This document shows, one piece after another, positions 26,039 through 33,972 of a stretch of DNA of 64,000 nucleotides. Source of the DNA: Pedobacter steynii (GTDB lineage: Bacteria; Bacteroidota; Bacteroidia; Sphingobacteriales; Sphingobacteriaceae); NCBI RefSeq assembly GCF_900103665.1, contig NZ_FNGY01000002.1:248001-312000 (forward strand). The letters run 5' to 3'. Position numbers and translations under genes: made by a program. Under the pieces are notes generated by a model. That model was not told the origin of the DNA. It made no database searches and worked only from the letters and a program-made list of their open reading frames with translations. How positions within the stretch are numbered: position 1 is the stretch's first letter; every line of letters begins with the position of its first letter.

Positions 26039-26054
26039 TGTGATCGTAATCACA
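26039..26054. promoter_or_regulatory. Perfect CRP-type palindrome
   Basis: TGTGATCGTAATCACA matches the TGTGA-N6-TCACA consensus bound by CRP-type regulators. It begins one base after the stop of a Crp/Fnr-family gene. It is centred about 65 bases upstream of the start site expected from the AAACTTTG box at 26099-26106, close to the classic class I activation position. Confidence 0.65.
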
Positions 26055-26135
26055 TAAATTTTGTGACCAGCTTCCTTTTAGCACTTCCATTTTAATTGAA
26101 ACTTTGTGCCGTTGTCCATTGTAATAAAGAGGACA

Positions 26136-26921
26136 ATGCTCAATACTATGAAAATGATTAAAAAAGGAATGATGGTTCTTGCATGTTGCGCCATTTTCTC
26201 CATCGTAAATACAGCAAATGCGCAAACCCTTAAGTCTCATCAAATGAAAAAGAAAATCTTATTTGTGGTGACCAGCCATGATAAAAAAGGAAGTACCGGA
26301 GCAGCTACAGGTTATTACCTCGGAGAGGTGAGCCATGCCTGGAAAGTATTAAAAGAAGCCGGTTATGAAATGGATTTTGTAAGTCCTAAAGGTGGTAACC
26401 CACCGGTAGACGGATTCGATCTTTCGGATGCCGTGAACAAAGAATTTTGGGAAGATGAGGTGTATCATCAAAAGATCAGCAATAGCCATAAACCTTCGGA
26501 AGTAAAAGCGGAAGACTATACCGCTATTTATTATGCCGGCGGACATGGTGCGGTTTGGGACCTTCCTGACAATCAGGAAATCGCTGCTCTTGCGACCAAA
26601 ATTTACGAAAATAATGGCGTGGTCAGTGCCGTTTGTCATGGGCCGGCCGGATTGGTCAACATCAGGCTCAGCAATGGGAAATTCCTGATTGATGGTAAAA
26701 AAGTAAGTGGGTTTACAAATGAAGAAGAGATCGCCGTTAAACTGGAAAAGGTAGTTCCATTTTTATTGGAAGATCAATTGAAAGCACGTGGTGGGATTTA
26801 TGAGAAATCGGCTGCATGGCAGGAACATGTGGTAACGGATCAGCGATTGGTAACCGGACAAAACCCACAATCTGCGAAAGCAGTAGGTGAAGCAGTAAAG
26901 AAAGCATTGGAAAATTTATAA
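26136..26921 (+). CDS. Secreted DJ-1/PfpI-family protein
   Basis: Protein of 261 residues with a signal peptide (MIKKGMMVLACCAIFSIVNTANAQ core), so it is exported. The DJ-1/PfpI domain (about 40-258) carries the nucleophile elbow with C167 in AVCHGPAG and an upstream acidic residue region AGGHGAVWDLPDN, placing it with Hsp31/glyoxalase-III-like class I amidotransferase relatives. ATG 26136 has an AAAGAGG ribosome site six bases upstream; 26148 or 26154 are alternatives, and a GTG at 26106 adds a non-signal extension. Possible roles are methylglyoxal detoxification or protein repair, unproven here. A CRP-type site lies upstream. Confidence 0.88.
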   Translation: MLNTMKMIKKGMMVLACCAIFSIVNTANAQTLKSHQMKKKILFVVTSHDKKGSTGAATGYYLGEVSHAWKVLKEAGYEMDFVSPKGGNPPVDGFDLSDAVNKEFWEDEVYHQKISNSHKPSEVKAEDYTAIYYAGGHGAVWDLPDNQEIAALATKIYENNGVVSAVCHGPAGLVNIRLSNGKFLIDGKKVSGFTNEEEIAVKLEKVVPFLLEDQLKARGGIYEKSAAWQEHVVTDQRLVTGQNPQSAKAVGEAVKKALENL

Positions 26922-26943
26922 CTTGCTTTTCATAGCAGATCAA

Positions 26944-26978
26944 AACCGGAGCCTGGGGAGATCCCACAGGCTCCGGTT
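26944..26978 (+). terminator. Terminator after DJ-1/PfpI gene
   Basis: Perfect 12-bp stem AACCGGAGCCTG/CAGGCTCCGGTT with a 12-base loop, 22 bases after the stop codon, followed by CTGTTT. Confidence 0.8.
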
Positions 26979-27013
26979 CTGTTTAGGCGAAATCGTAAAA
27001 CGACCATAAGCAT

Positions 27014-27880
27014 ATGAACAGCAGAGATCAGAAACTTCAGCAAATAACAGATTGGGCAAGCCGTAATGATCAGGTAAGGGTGGTATTGTTAACCAGTTCT
27101 TTGGTGAATCCCCTTGCTCCGGTAGATCAGTTTAGTGATTTAGATATAGAATTGGTGTTTGCCGATTTACAAAAGGTCCTTGCCGATGACCGGTGGCTTT
27201 CTGAATTTGGTCGGGTGATTGCGAAAATTGCAGAAGCTGAAGATGCTTTTGACGGCCAGCATGCGATGCGGATGGTCTTATATGAGGACCATGTGAAAGT
27301 TGATTTCAAGCTGTATGGCATTCCTAAATTTTTGGAAGATGTAAATAAAGATGAGCTTCCCGAAGATTGGGACATCGGTTATAAAGTGCTGATCGATAAA
27401 GATTTGCTTACAACCCATCTTAAAGCGCCAGGTCATCAGGTTAGTTTAATTAAAAAGCCGACTGCTGCAGAATTTGAGCAAAAGTTCAATGATTTTTGGT
27501 GGGACATGACCTATGTGATCAAAAGCCTGGCAAGAGCTGATCTGTTTTATGCAAAGTTCATGTCTGAAAACAATATGAGAACGGAGTACCTGGTTCCCAT
27601 CATAGAATGGTATATCGCCATTGAACACGACTGGAATGTGACGACCAATAAGCACGGGAGGCTATTTCCCAGGTATTTGTCAGCAGAGATGTGGCAAAAA
27701 ACAGAAGCCACGTTTTCGGGAAGTGACATTCAGGACAACTGGCGGGCATTGATTGCTTATGCTGATTTGGTACATGAGCTGGGAACAGAATTGGCGCATA
27801 AATTGCGGTATCCTTATCCGACAGAACTGGAACAAAATATCAGGGAATACCTGGATTTTGTAAAAAGATCGGAGAAATAA
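27014..27880 (+). CDS. ANT(6)-like aminoglycoside adenylyltransferase
   Basis: Nucleotidyltransferase of 288 residues in the streptomycin 6-adenylyltransferase (AadK/ANT(6)) family. The N-terminal domain shows RVVLLTSSLVNP and FSDLDIELVF (about 21-50) with the metal-binding D-x-D, and later VKVDFKLYGIPKFLED. The usual Gly-Ser of the first motif is Ser-Ser here. The C-terminal helical half (about 150-288) contains EYLVPIIEWYIAIEHDW and KHGRLFPRYL. No mobile element is near and base usage is like the neighbours, so it is probably an intrinsic chromosomal gene. Whether it confers resistance cannot be told. Confidence 0.87.
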   Translation: MNSRDQKLQQITDWASRNDQVRVVLLTSSLVNPLAPVDQFSDLDIELVFADLQKVLADDRWLSEFGRVIAKIAEAEDAFDGQHAMRMVLYEDHVKVDFKLYGIPKFLEDVNKDELPEDWDIGYKVLIDKDLLTTHLKAPGHQVSLIKKPTAAEFEQKFNDFWWDMTYVIKSLARADLFYAKFMSENNMRTEYLVPIIEWYIAIEHDWNVTTNKHGRLFPRYLSAEMWQKTEATFSGSDIQDNWRALIAYADLVHELGTELAHKLRYPYPTELEQNIREYLDFVKRSEK

Positions 27881-27963
27881 AGAGATTAAAAAATATGCTG
27901 GTTTTGCTCCCTCTCAGGGTTAATATGTCGCATTTGTACAAACATTCTTTTTTTATAGCCTGT

Positions 27964-27971
27964 TACTTTTG
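27964..27971 (+). promoter_or_regulatory. Putative -7 box upstream of small membrane protein
   Basis: Perfect TAnnTTTG match (TACTTTTG), 42 bases before the ATG at 28014. A TTTG at 27933-27936 is farther upstream than the usual -33 spacing. Confidence 0.35.
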
Positions 27972-28013
27972 TATCTGAAGCATTCAATCAATGATATTTA
28001 AACCCAGGTACAC

Positions 28014-28367
28014 ATGAAAAACGCCTATAAAACAATGATCATCATATTACTCTTATTTTCAATTGGTCATATGATGTATACCTTTATCGAAAATCCAGGA
28101 TCTTTAGAACAACAGGCCTGGTTTTTTTCTGCTTCCCTGGGAATGTTAGGAAGTGTATTTCTCAATGTATTGAATCTTAGTTCTACAGAAAAGAGTGTGA
28201 AAGTGATGGCTATGCTGATGAACCTTATGATGTTCCTGTTTTGTTCGTTTTTATGCTTTGTCGTTAGGGAAATACAGGTATTGGTCCTCACCATAGTTTA
28301 TCTCATTACCTTGTTCTTCTCTGTTAGATTATTCCTGTTGACAAGGGAAATTACATTAACGGAATGA
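28014..28367 (+). CDS. Small four-helix membrane protein (117 aa)
   Basis: Hydrophobic protein of 117 residues with four predicted membrane helices (about 7-27, 38-55, 64-84 and 88-110) and short charged loops. No catalytic motif or signal cleavage site. I do not recognise the family. It has a -7-like box upstream and lies between the ANT(6)-like gene and the locus 2 sigma factor, with its own intergenic spaces on both sides, so it is probably monocistronic. Confidence 0.6.
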   Translation: MKNAYKTMIIILLLFSIGHMMYTFIENPGSLEQQAWFFSASLGMLGSVFLNVLNLSSTEKSVKVMAMLMNLMMFLFCSFLCFVVREIQVLVLTIVYLITLFFSVRLFLLTREITLTE

Positions 28368-28458
28368 AAGCTGAACATTTTTTAGCCTTGCTGTTATTTT
28401 ATTATTCGCTGTTCCTCAATTGGTTTTTGAACACCAAGTTTGAACTTTTTGTGAAATA

Positions 28459-28470
28459 ATTGTTAACAAT
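28459..28470. promoter_or_regulatory. Palindrome ATTGTTAACAAT upstream of sigma gene
   Basis: Perfect 12-base palindrome, 70 bases before the ECF sigma ATG at 28541 and just upstream of a TACTTTAG box (-7-like). It may be an operator; no regulator can be named. Confidence 0.3.
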
Positions 28471-28540
28471 GAGATTGTTATTCCTAAATTTACTTTAGGG
28501 GAATCTTCCGGGCGTCTACTTTAAACCCGGTTACAAAACA

Positions 28541-29143
28541 ATGCATACTGAAGATTTTATTGATGAAAAGACGCTTTTAAAACGTGTCTCGGCCGGTGAG
28601 GTGCGGGCATTCAGCACAGTTTTTCATCGGTATCAGGCTAAAGTCTATGCTTACGCTTTTAAAATTGTAAAGTCAGATGCGATTGCCGAAGAAATCGTTC
28701 AGGAAGTATTTGTTAAGCTCTGGAACCTTGGCGAAAGTATCGCAGATATTGAAAACTTCGAGGGCTTTCTCCGTACCCTTACCAGAAACTTCACCCTTAA
28801 TGTTTTGCGAAGAATGGCGCTTGAGTTTAAGGCCGACAAGATAAGGGGAACAAATTATCGTGAAGATCATAACGAGACCGAAGAGTACATCATCTTCAAA
28901 GATTCCGAGAAAATTTTAAACCAGGGAATCGAAAAGCTTCCTGCCCAGCAGAAAATGGTCTATCAACTTTGTCACCAGGAGGGTTTAAAGTATGAGGAAG
29001 TTGCCGAACGGCTCAATATTTCCAAGCTTACTGTAAAAACGCATATGCAGCATGCATTGCGCTTCCTGCGCAATTACATCAGCACCCATACCGATATTGC
29101 GGTATTCATCATCCTGATGGAAATACTGAATAAAAAGAATTAA
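28541..29143 (+). CDS. ECF-type RNA polymerase sigma factor (locus 2)
   Basis: Sigma factor of 200 residues. Region 2 lies at about 22-90 (FHRYQAKVYAYAFKIVKSDAIAEEIVQEVFVKLW) and region 4 at about 130-185 (LPAQQKMVYQLCHQEGLKYEEVAERLNIS, then VKTHMQHALRFLR). It belongs to the same SusC-linked ECF group as the factor at 8897 but is clearly diverged, so the two should recognise different promoters. FecR begins 81 bases downstream, then SusC with an STN domain. Confidence 0.93.
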   Translation: MHTEDFIDEKTLLKRVSAGEVRAFSTVFHRYQAKVYAYAFKIVKSDAIAEEIVQEVFVKLWNLGESIADIENFEGFLRTLTRNFTLNVLRRMALEFKADKIRGTNYREDHNETEEYIIFKDSEKILNQGIEKLPAQQKMVYQLCHQEGLKYEEVAERLNISKLTVKTHMQHALRFLRNYISTHTDIAVFIILMEILNKKN

Positions 29144-29163
29144 TACATTTTTTTTATTTCCCG

Positions 29164-29190
29164 TTACTCCTGTCGTCTTTTCTGCGTGTC
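29164..29190 (+). promoter_or_regulatory. Candidate ECF-dependent promoter of fecR (locus 2)
   Basis: TTACTCC (29164-29170) and CGTGTC (29185-29190), 14 bases apart, follow a T-rich tract after the sigma stop codon, 34 bases before fecR. The layout is similar to locus 1. Positional inference only. Confidence 0.3.
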
Positions 29191-29224
29191 AATGTAAGAA
29201 AAGGGGAGAACAAAGCTCAAACAG

Positions 29225-30397
29225 ATGAATACAAGACTAGAATTTTTGTATCAACGATACATCGATGAAATCTGCACTGCCGAAGAGCGGGAGGAGTTTT
29301 TTTTATTGATTAGCGCTGAAGATCATACACCGCAAATTAATGACCTGCTGGATCATACCTGGAAGGAGACCGATCCGGCAAAAGGACTGTCGGAAAGTAA
29401 AGTCAACAGTATTTTAAATCATATCCTGACGAACCATCCAAAGCCAGTAACCAGAAAGATTTCCTGGTACCGTTACGCGGCGGCGGCTTTGGCTTTTATC
29501 ACGGTCTCGGCAGGACTTTATTTGTATAGCCTGAACAACCGTTCTGACATTAAGCAGCAAAATGGTTCAGTCTATGTCAATGCTATACCAGCTGCCACAA
29601 ATAAAGCGACGCTGAAACTGGCCAACGGATCCACCATCAATCTGGATAAAGCCAGCAATGGCGAAATTGCAGAACAGTCTGGTGTAACCGTTACCAAAAC
29701 CGGGGATGGGAAACTCGTTTATGAAATATCGAAGGCTGCTGTAGCCACATCAGGATTCAATACCATCACCACTCCAAGAGGAGGAGTATACCAGGTGAAC
29801 CTGCCCGATGGCACCAGGGTATGGCTAAACGCCGCATCTTCATTGAAATATCCGGCCGCCTTTAATGGCCGGGAGCGTAAAGTTGAATTATCAGGAGAAG
29901 CCTATTTTGAAGTGGCTAAAATGAAAATTCCTTTTCTTGTCAAAACTGCCCAGCAGGAAGTTGCGGTATTGGGAACACATTTCAATATCAATGCTTATAC
30001 GGATGAAGGTAAAACAAAAACGACACTTTTTGAGGGATCCGTTCGGGTTGCTTTAGCCGATCAGCAAGCTTCAAAATCAGTAAGATCGCAAATCCTTGCA
30101 CCCGGACAACAATCTACAGTTGGGAGTAACCGCCTCAACGTTAGCGCTGTTGATCTGGATGAGGCCCTTGCCTGGAAAAACGGATATTTCCAGTTTAATG
30201 AAGAGAACCTGGTGAACATCATGAAACAGCTTTCCCGCTGGTATGATGTAGATGTGCGTTTTGAAGGGAAGCCCTCCGAAGAATTGTTCCTGCTTAAAGT
30301 TCCAAGAACGCTGGGCTTATCAGACGTCTTAAAAATCTTAGCAACAAATGGTATCAACTTTAAAATAGAAGGGAGAACGCTTATTGTAAAATCTTAA
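29225..30397 (+). CDS. FecR-family anti-sigma factor (locus 2)
   Basis: Anti-sigma factor of 390 residues: cytoplasmic N-terminal part (about 1-75), one membrane helix (about 80-102, YAAAALAFITVSAGLYLYS), FecR domain (about 175-280, QVNLPDGTRVWLNAASSLKYPA and VELSGEAYFEVA) and a C-terminal DUF4974-like domain. It should sequester the upstream sigma factor until the STN domain of SusC reports ligand. A stem-loop at 30428-30452 separates it from susC. Confidence 0.93.
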   Translation: MNTRLEFLYQRYIDEICTAEEREEFFLLISAEDHTPQINDLLDHTWKETDPAKGLSESKVNSILNHILTNHPKPVTRKISWYRYAAAALAFITVSAGLYLYSLNNRSDIKQQNGSVYVNAIPAATNKATLKLANGSTINLDKASNGEIAEQSGVTVTKTGDGKLVYEISKAAVATSGFNTITTPRGGVYQVNLPDGTRVWLNAASSLKYPAAFNGRERKVELSGEAYFEVAKMKIPFLVKTAQQEVAVLGTHFNINAYTDEGKTKTTLFEGSVRVALADQQASKSVRSQILAPGQQSTVGSNRLNVSAVDLDEALAWKNGYFQFNEENLVNIMKQLSRWYDVDVRFEGKPSEELFLLKVPRTLGLSDVLKILATNGINFKIEGRTLIVKS

Positions 30398-30427
30398 CGA
30401 ACCGGATTTTAACAGGGAGCAAAAAAG

Positions 30428-30452
30428 CCGGAGGTGTTTCGACCACCTCCGG
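30428..30452. terminator. Stem-loop between fecR and susC (locus 2)
   Basis: Perfect 9-bp stem CCGGAGGTG/CACCTCCGG with a seven-base loop. As at locus 1, an A run precedes it and no T run follows on the plus strand. The GTG at 30434 lies in the stem, one reason to reject it as a start of susC. Confidence 0.5.
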
Positions 30453-30580
30453 ACAAAAGTTCCGGGTTAAACCTAAAATCAATCCTGACAGATCTCATCA
30501 AATTATCAACCCAAATCGTTTGGCATCCGGAATTCCTTAAAAAAGGAAGGCGACGGCCTACGACTAAACCGAACAAAAAT

Positions 30581-33500
30581 ATGAATAAAATTCTAGACGC
30601 ATTAAGAGTCATGAAATTAATTATATGCTTATTGATTCTCAGTTTTCAGGCAAATGCAGTCGCATTCAGCCAGTCTATCAATTTAGCCGAAAAAAATGCA
30701 AGCATAGAAAGCGTCGTAAAAAAGATTGCCAGTCAAGGAGGCTATTCTCTTTTTTACAATATCGACCTGCTGAGAAAGAATCCTTCAAAAATCAACCTGT
30801 CCTTAAAAAATGTGACCGTGGAGAAGGCATTGCAGGAAACCCTGCTGAACCAACCTTTGGAATTTGTAATTGTAAATAATACCGTCATTATTAAGCCCAA
30901 ACCTCCTGTTACCGTTCCGAAAACAGATACAGAGGTGCGGAAACCGGTACGTGGAAAAGTGACCGATGGTAAAGGTCCGATCCCCGGAGTTTCCATCAGA
31001 GTAGATGGGACCGACCTGAAAACCATGACCAATGCAAACGGAGATTTTACCATAAACTTAGCGCCGGGTAATTATCGTCTGGTATTTAGCTCTGTGGGTT
31101 ACGAAAGTAAACGTATCGAAAAGCGGATTTCCGCTGATGGAGATGAATTGATAAATGTAGTTCTTGTTCCTGCATTGATCCAGTTACAGGAAGCACTCGT
31201 AGTTGGTTATAGCGTTAAAAAGGCGAGCGAAATTACCGGTGCTTTGCAAACTTTTTCGGCACGTCAGCTGGAAGGGGTGACCACTTCGAACCTGATTTCA
31301 CAGCTAAAGGGGAAAATAGCCGGGATGTACATCACTGAACCTTCCGGCGACCCGAACAATAAAGCCAGTTTTGTGGTCCGCGGACAGGGCACTTTGCCAA
31401 TCACCGACAATTTAAGGGTAACGAACAACCTGAACCCTCTGATTGTAGTTGACGGCATCATTTATCCCGATGTGGCTTACCCGAGTGACATCGTTTCCTC
31501 TACAGATATAGAAACAGTTACCTTGTTAAAAGACGCGGCATCTACAGCGATCTTTGGATCCAGAGCAAGTCAGGGGGTATTGGTGATCACCACCAAAAGA
31601 GGAGTAGCAGGTAATGCGCAGTTGAACCTGAACAGCAGTTTTGGGATTAGTAAAAGATACCTTGGTAAAATTGAGTTCATGAACAGTCAGGAGCTTTACG
31701 ATTACCAGCGCAAAATGTTATTGAACTCATTTTCCCTCAAAAATGAAGGGCTGACTCAGGATGCTTATCTGACCAAATATCTTCCTGCAACATCAGTACT
31801 GAGTAATAATACCGATTGGAACCGGGAATTATATAGGGATGGCTTAACCAAAACGGTAGACCTTTCCCTCTCCGGCGGAACAGAGAAAACACGCTATTAC
31901 TTTGGCGCCAACAATTACAATGAACAGGGACCTTTAAAAGGGAATGACCTGACCAGATCCAGTTTCAAGTTAAACCTGGACCATAACATTACCCGCAAAT
32001 TAAGCCTAAACGCAAACCTGAGTACCATTTTTGATAAAGGCAACGCCAGTCCGATCAGCGGGCTTCTGGGCGCATTGGCTTTACCCTGGTATGTACTCAA
32101 TAATGACGATGGAAGCCCTAAAAAGATCATCGGTGTGGATGCTTTGGGCAATACGACTCAGAATCCGCTGTATGATTTGCCTTATAACAGTACCATCACC
32201 AAAACGCAACAGGTATTGGGTACTTTTTCTGCTAAATATAAGCTGAACAACTGGCTTACGCTGAGTTCCAATAATTCCTATAACACCACCTTTATGAATT
32301 ATGAGCAGTATCAGGACCGTTTGTCGCTCACAGGGGCCACGAATAAAGGAAACCTGATCCAGCAGAAAACGAATTTAAATTCATTCCTGACCTCGAACCT
32401 GATCTCTGCCCGGAAGCAGTTCGGTGCTCATACCGTTGGTGGTTTAGGTGGTTTTGAATACAATAGAAGCAATTCTGAATACAACAGTCTGTCGGTTAAA
32501 AACCTGCCTACAGGAATCAAAGTTCCATCGGCTGCTGCCGAAGTATCGACCTCCAATGGAGGCAAAGCCTTCCGCGGAGAGAAATTTGCACGTGGATCCT
32601 ATTCTCTTTTTGCTGAAGGAAACTATAATTATCAGGAACGGTATTTTCTGAATTCTTCTTACCGGATGGATTATTCGGCCAATTTTGGGATCGATAAGAG
32701 AGACGGTCATTTCTACTCTGTGAGTGGCGCCTGGCTGGTTTCTAATGAAGATATACTGAAGGACCATAAATACATCAGCAATTTAAAACTGCGCGCGAGT
32801 TATGGTACCAATGGAAAAGTGGCAGGTGAAGATTTTCTGACAGAGAGCTTTTATAATTTCGGTTACCAGTATGGCGGTGATCCAGCTGCAGTGATTAACC
32901 AGCTTGGAAACCGCAATATTACCTGGGAAAAGGCTTATGTAGGGAATCTGGGGATAGATTTAGGTTTGTTCAACAGGATTACCATCAATGCTGATTTTTA
33001 CCGTAAAAGAACGACAGACCTGATTCAAAGGGTAGGAACTTCGTCTTTACTTGGTGTGCCGAGTCAGTATCAGAATATTGCTCAACTCATGAACCATGGG
33101 GTAGAAATCCTGTTGAGTACCAAAAATCTGACTGGCAAGTTCAAGTGGGAAACCGGTTTTAACATCACTTTCAATACCAATAAAGTAGAAAAATTGTACA
33201 ATGGCGTTCTTTCACGGGGAAATGCAGGCCTGATCAAGGAGGGGGACGATATCGCCAGTGTGCATGCGGTGAAATGGCTGGGTGTTGACGCTCAAACAGG
33301 GAAGCCTCAGTTTGAACAGGTGACGATAGATGCGCAGAACAAGATTACCGGCCGTAAGATCGTTAACAGCCTGGATGAAGCCACTGCCGGTCTGACCGGA
33401 GCGGCGCTCAATGCGCAGTATCAGCTGGCAGGAAACATGACTCCTAAATATTACGGAGGCTTGCTGAACACTTTCTCTTACAATGGTTTTGAGCTTTCTG

Positions 33501-33961
33501 TGTTGTTGAATTTCTCTGCCAACTATGTGGTCTATAATAACTCAAGAGGCAGTTATTTCTCTGCTGAAGGAAATAATATCCTGAAAAATAATCAGGTAAA
33601 ACCTGGTAATGGTCAGGTGGTTTGGGAAAAACCGGGAGATCAGGCAACAGAGCCTATGCCTTTCCGGACCCGTACTGATGGTGCTGATGGCCCAAGTTCC
33701 AGACTCTGGGAAGATGCCAGTCACATCAGGGTCCGGAATGTCCGCCTGGCCTATAGCCTGCCGGAGAAACTGATCAATGCCGTTAAGTTAAAAAGAGCCA
33801 ATATCTACCTGAGTGGGGATAACCTTTTTGTCTTTACCAAAAAGAGCTTTTATGGCGCTGACCCGGAAGGTGTTGTGGCAGGTAATGAGAACAACTATGG
33901 CGTAAGTGCAGGATATGGCGCCAGTCGGAAATACCTGCTTGGTTTACAGTTAACATTTTAA
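30581..33961 (+). CDS. SusC/RagA TonB-linked outer-membrane protein with STN domain (locus 2)
   Basis: Importer of 1126 residues from ATG 30581 (MNKILDALRVMKLII). An upstream GTG at 30434 would translate a hairpin and an untypical basic leader. After the signal sequence come an STN domain (about 33-105, INLAEKNASIESVVKKIASQGGYSLFY), a carboxypeptidase-like domain (about 120-205), a plug with EALVVGYSVKKASEITGAL and LIVVDGIIYPD, and the barrel. The STN domain ties it to FecR signalling. It differs strongly from the locus 1 SusC, so substrates probably differ. SusD follows by 11 bases. Confidence 0.94.
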   Translation: MNKILDALRVMKLIICLLILSFQANAVAFSQSINLAEKNASIESVVKKIASQGGYSLFYNIDLLRKNPSKINLSLKNVTVEKALQETLLNQPLEFVIVNNTVIIKPKPPVTVPKTDTEVRKPVRGKVTDGKGPIPGVSIRVDGTDLKTMTNANGDFTINLAPGNYRLVFSSVGYESKRIEKRISADGDELINVVLVPALIQLQEALVVGYSVKKASEITGALQTFSARQLEGVTTSNLISQLKGKIAGMYITEPSGDPNNKASFVVRGQGTLPITDNLRVTNNLNPLIVVDGIIYPDVAYPSDIVSSTDIETVTLLKDAASTAIFGSRASQGVLVITTKRGVAGNAQLNLNSSFGISKRYLGKIEFMNSQELYDYQRKMLLNSFSLKNEGLTQDAYLTKYLPATSVLSNNTDWNRELYRDGLTKTVDLSLSGGTEKTRYYFGANNYNEQGPLKGNDLTRSSFKLNLDHNITRKLSLNANLSTIFDKGNASPISGLLGALALPWYVLNNDDGSPKKIIGVDALGNTTQNPLYDLPYNSTITKTQQVLGTFSAKYKLNNWLTLSSNNSYNTTFMNYEQYQDRLSLTGATNKGNLIQQKTNLNSFLTSNLISARKQFGAHTVGGLGGFEYNRSNSEYNSLSVKNLPTGIKVPSAAAEVSTSNGGKAFRGEKFARGSYSLFAEGNYNYQERYFLNSSYRMDYSANFGIDKRDGHFYSVSGAWLVSNEDILKDHKYISNLKLRASYGTNGKVAGEDFLTESFYNFGYQYGGDPAAVINQLGNRNITWEKAYVGNLGIDLGLFNRITINADFYRKRTTDLIQRVGTSSLLGVPSQYQNIAQLMNHGVEILLSTKNLTGKFKWETGFNITFNTNKVEKLYNGVLSRGNAGLIKEGDDIASVHAVKWLGVDAQTGKPQFEQVTIDAQNKITGRKIVNSLDEATAGLTGAALNAQYQLAGNMTPKYYGGLLNTFSYNGFELSVLLNFSANYVVYNNSRGSYFSAEGNNILKNNQVKPGNGQVVWEKPGDQATEPMPFRTRTDGADGPSSRLWEDASHIRVRNVRLAYSLPEKLINAVKLKRANIYLSGDNLFVFTKKSFYGADPEGVVAGNENNYGVSAGYGASRKYLLGLQLTF

Positions 33962-33972
33962 TCCTACACCCC

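Noticed and set aside
27014..27880. Acquired antibiotic-resistance cassette
   Set aside because: The ANT(6)-like gene has no integron, transposase or compositional break around it, so an intrinsic gene is more likely.
30434..30580. GTG-initiated extension of the locus 2 SusC
   Set aside because: It translates a perfect hairpin and a basic stretch with no signal-peptide character; ATG 30581 gives a normal signal sequence.
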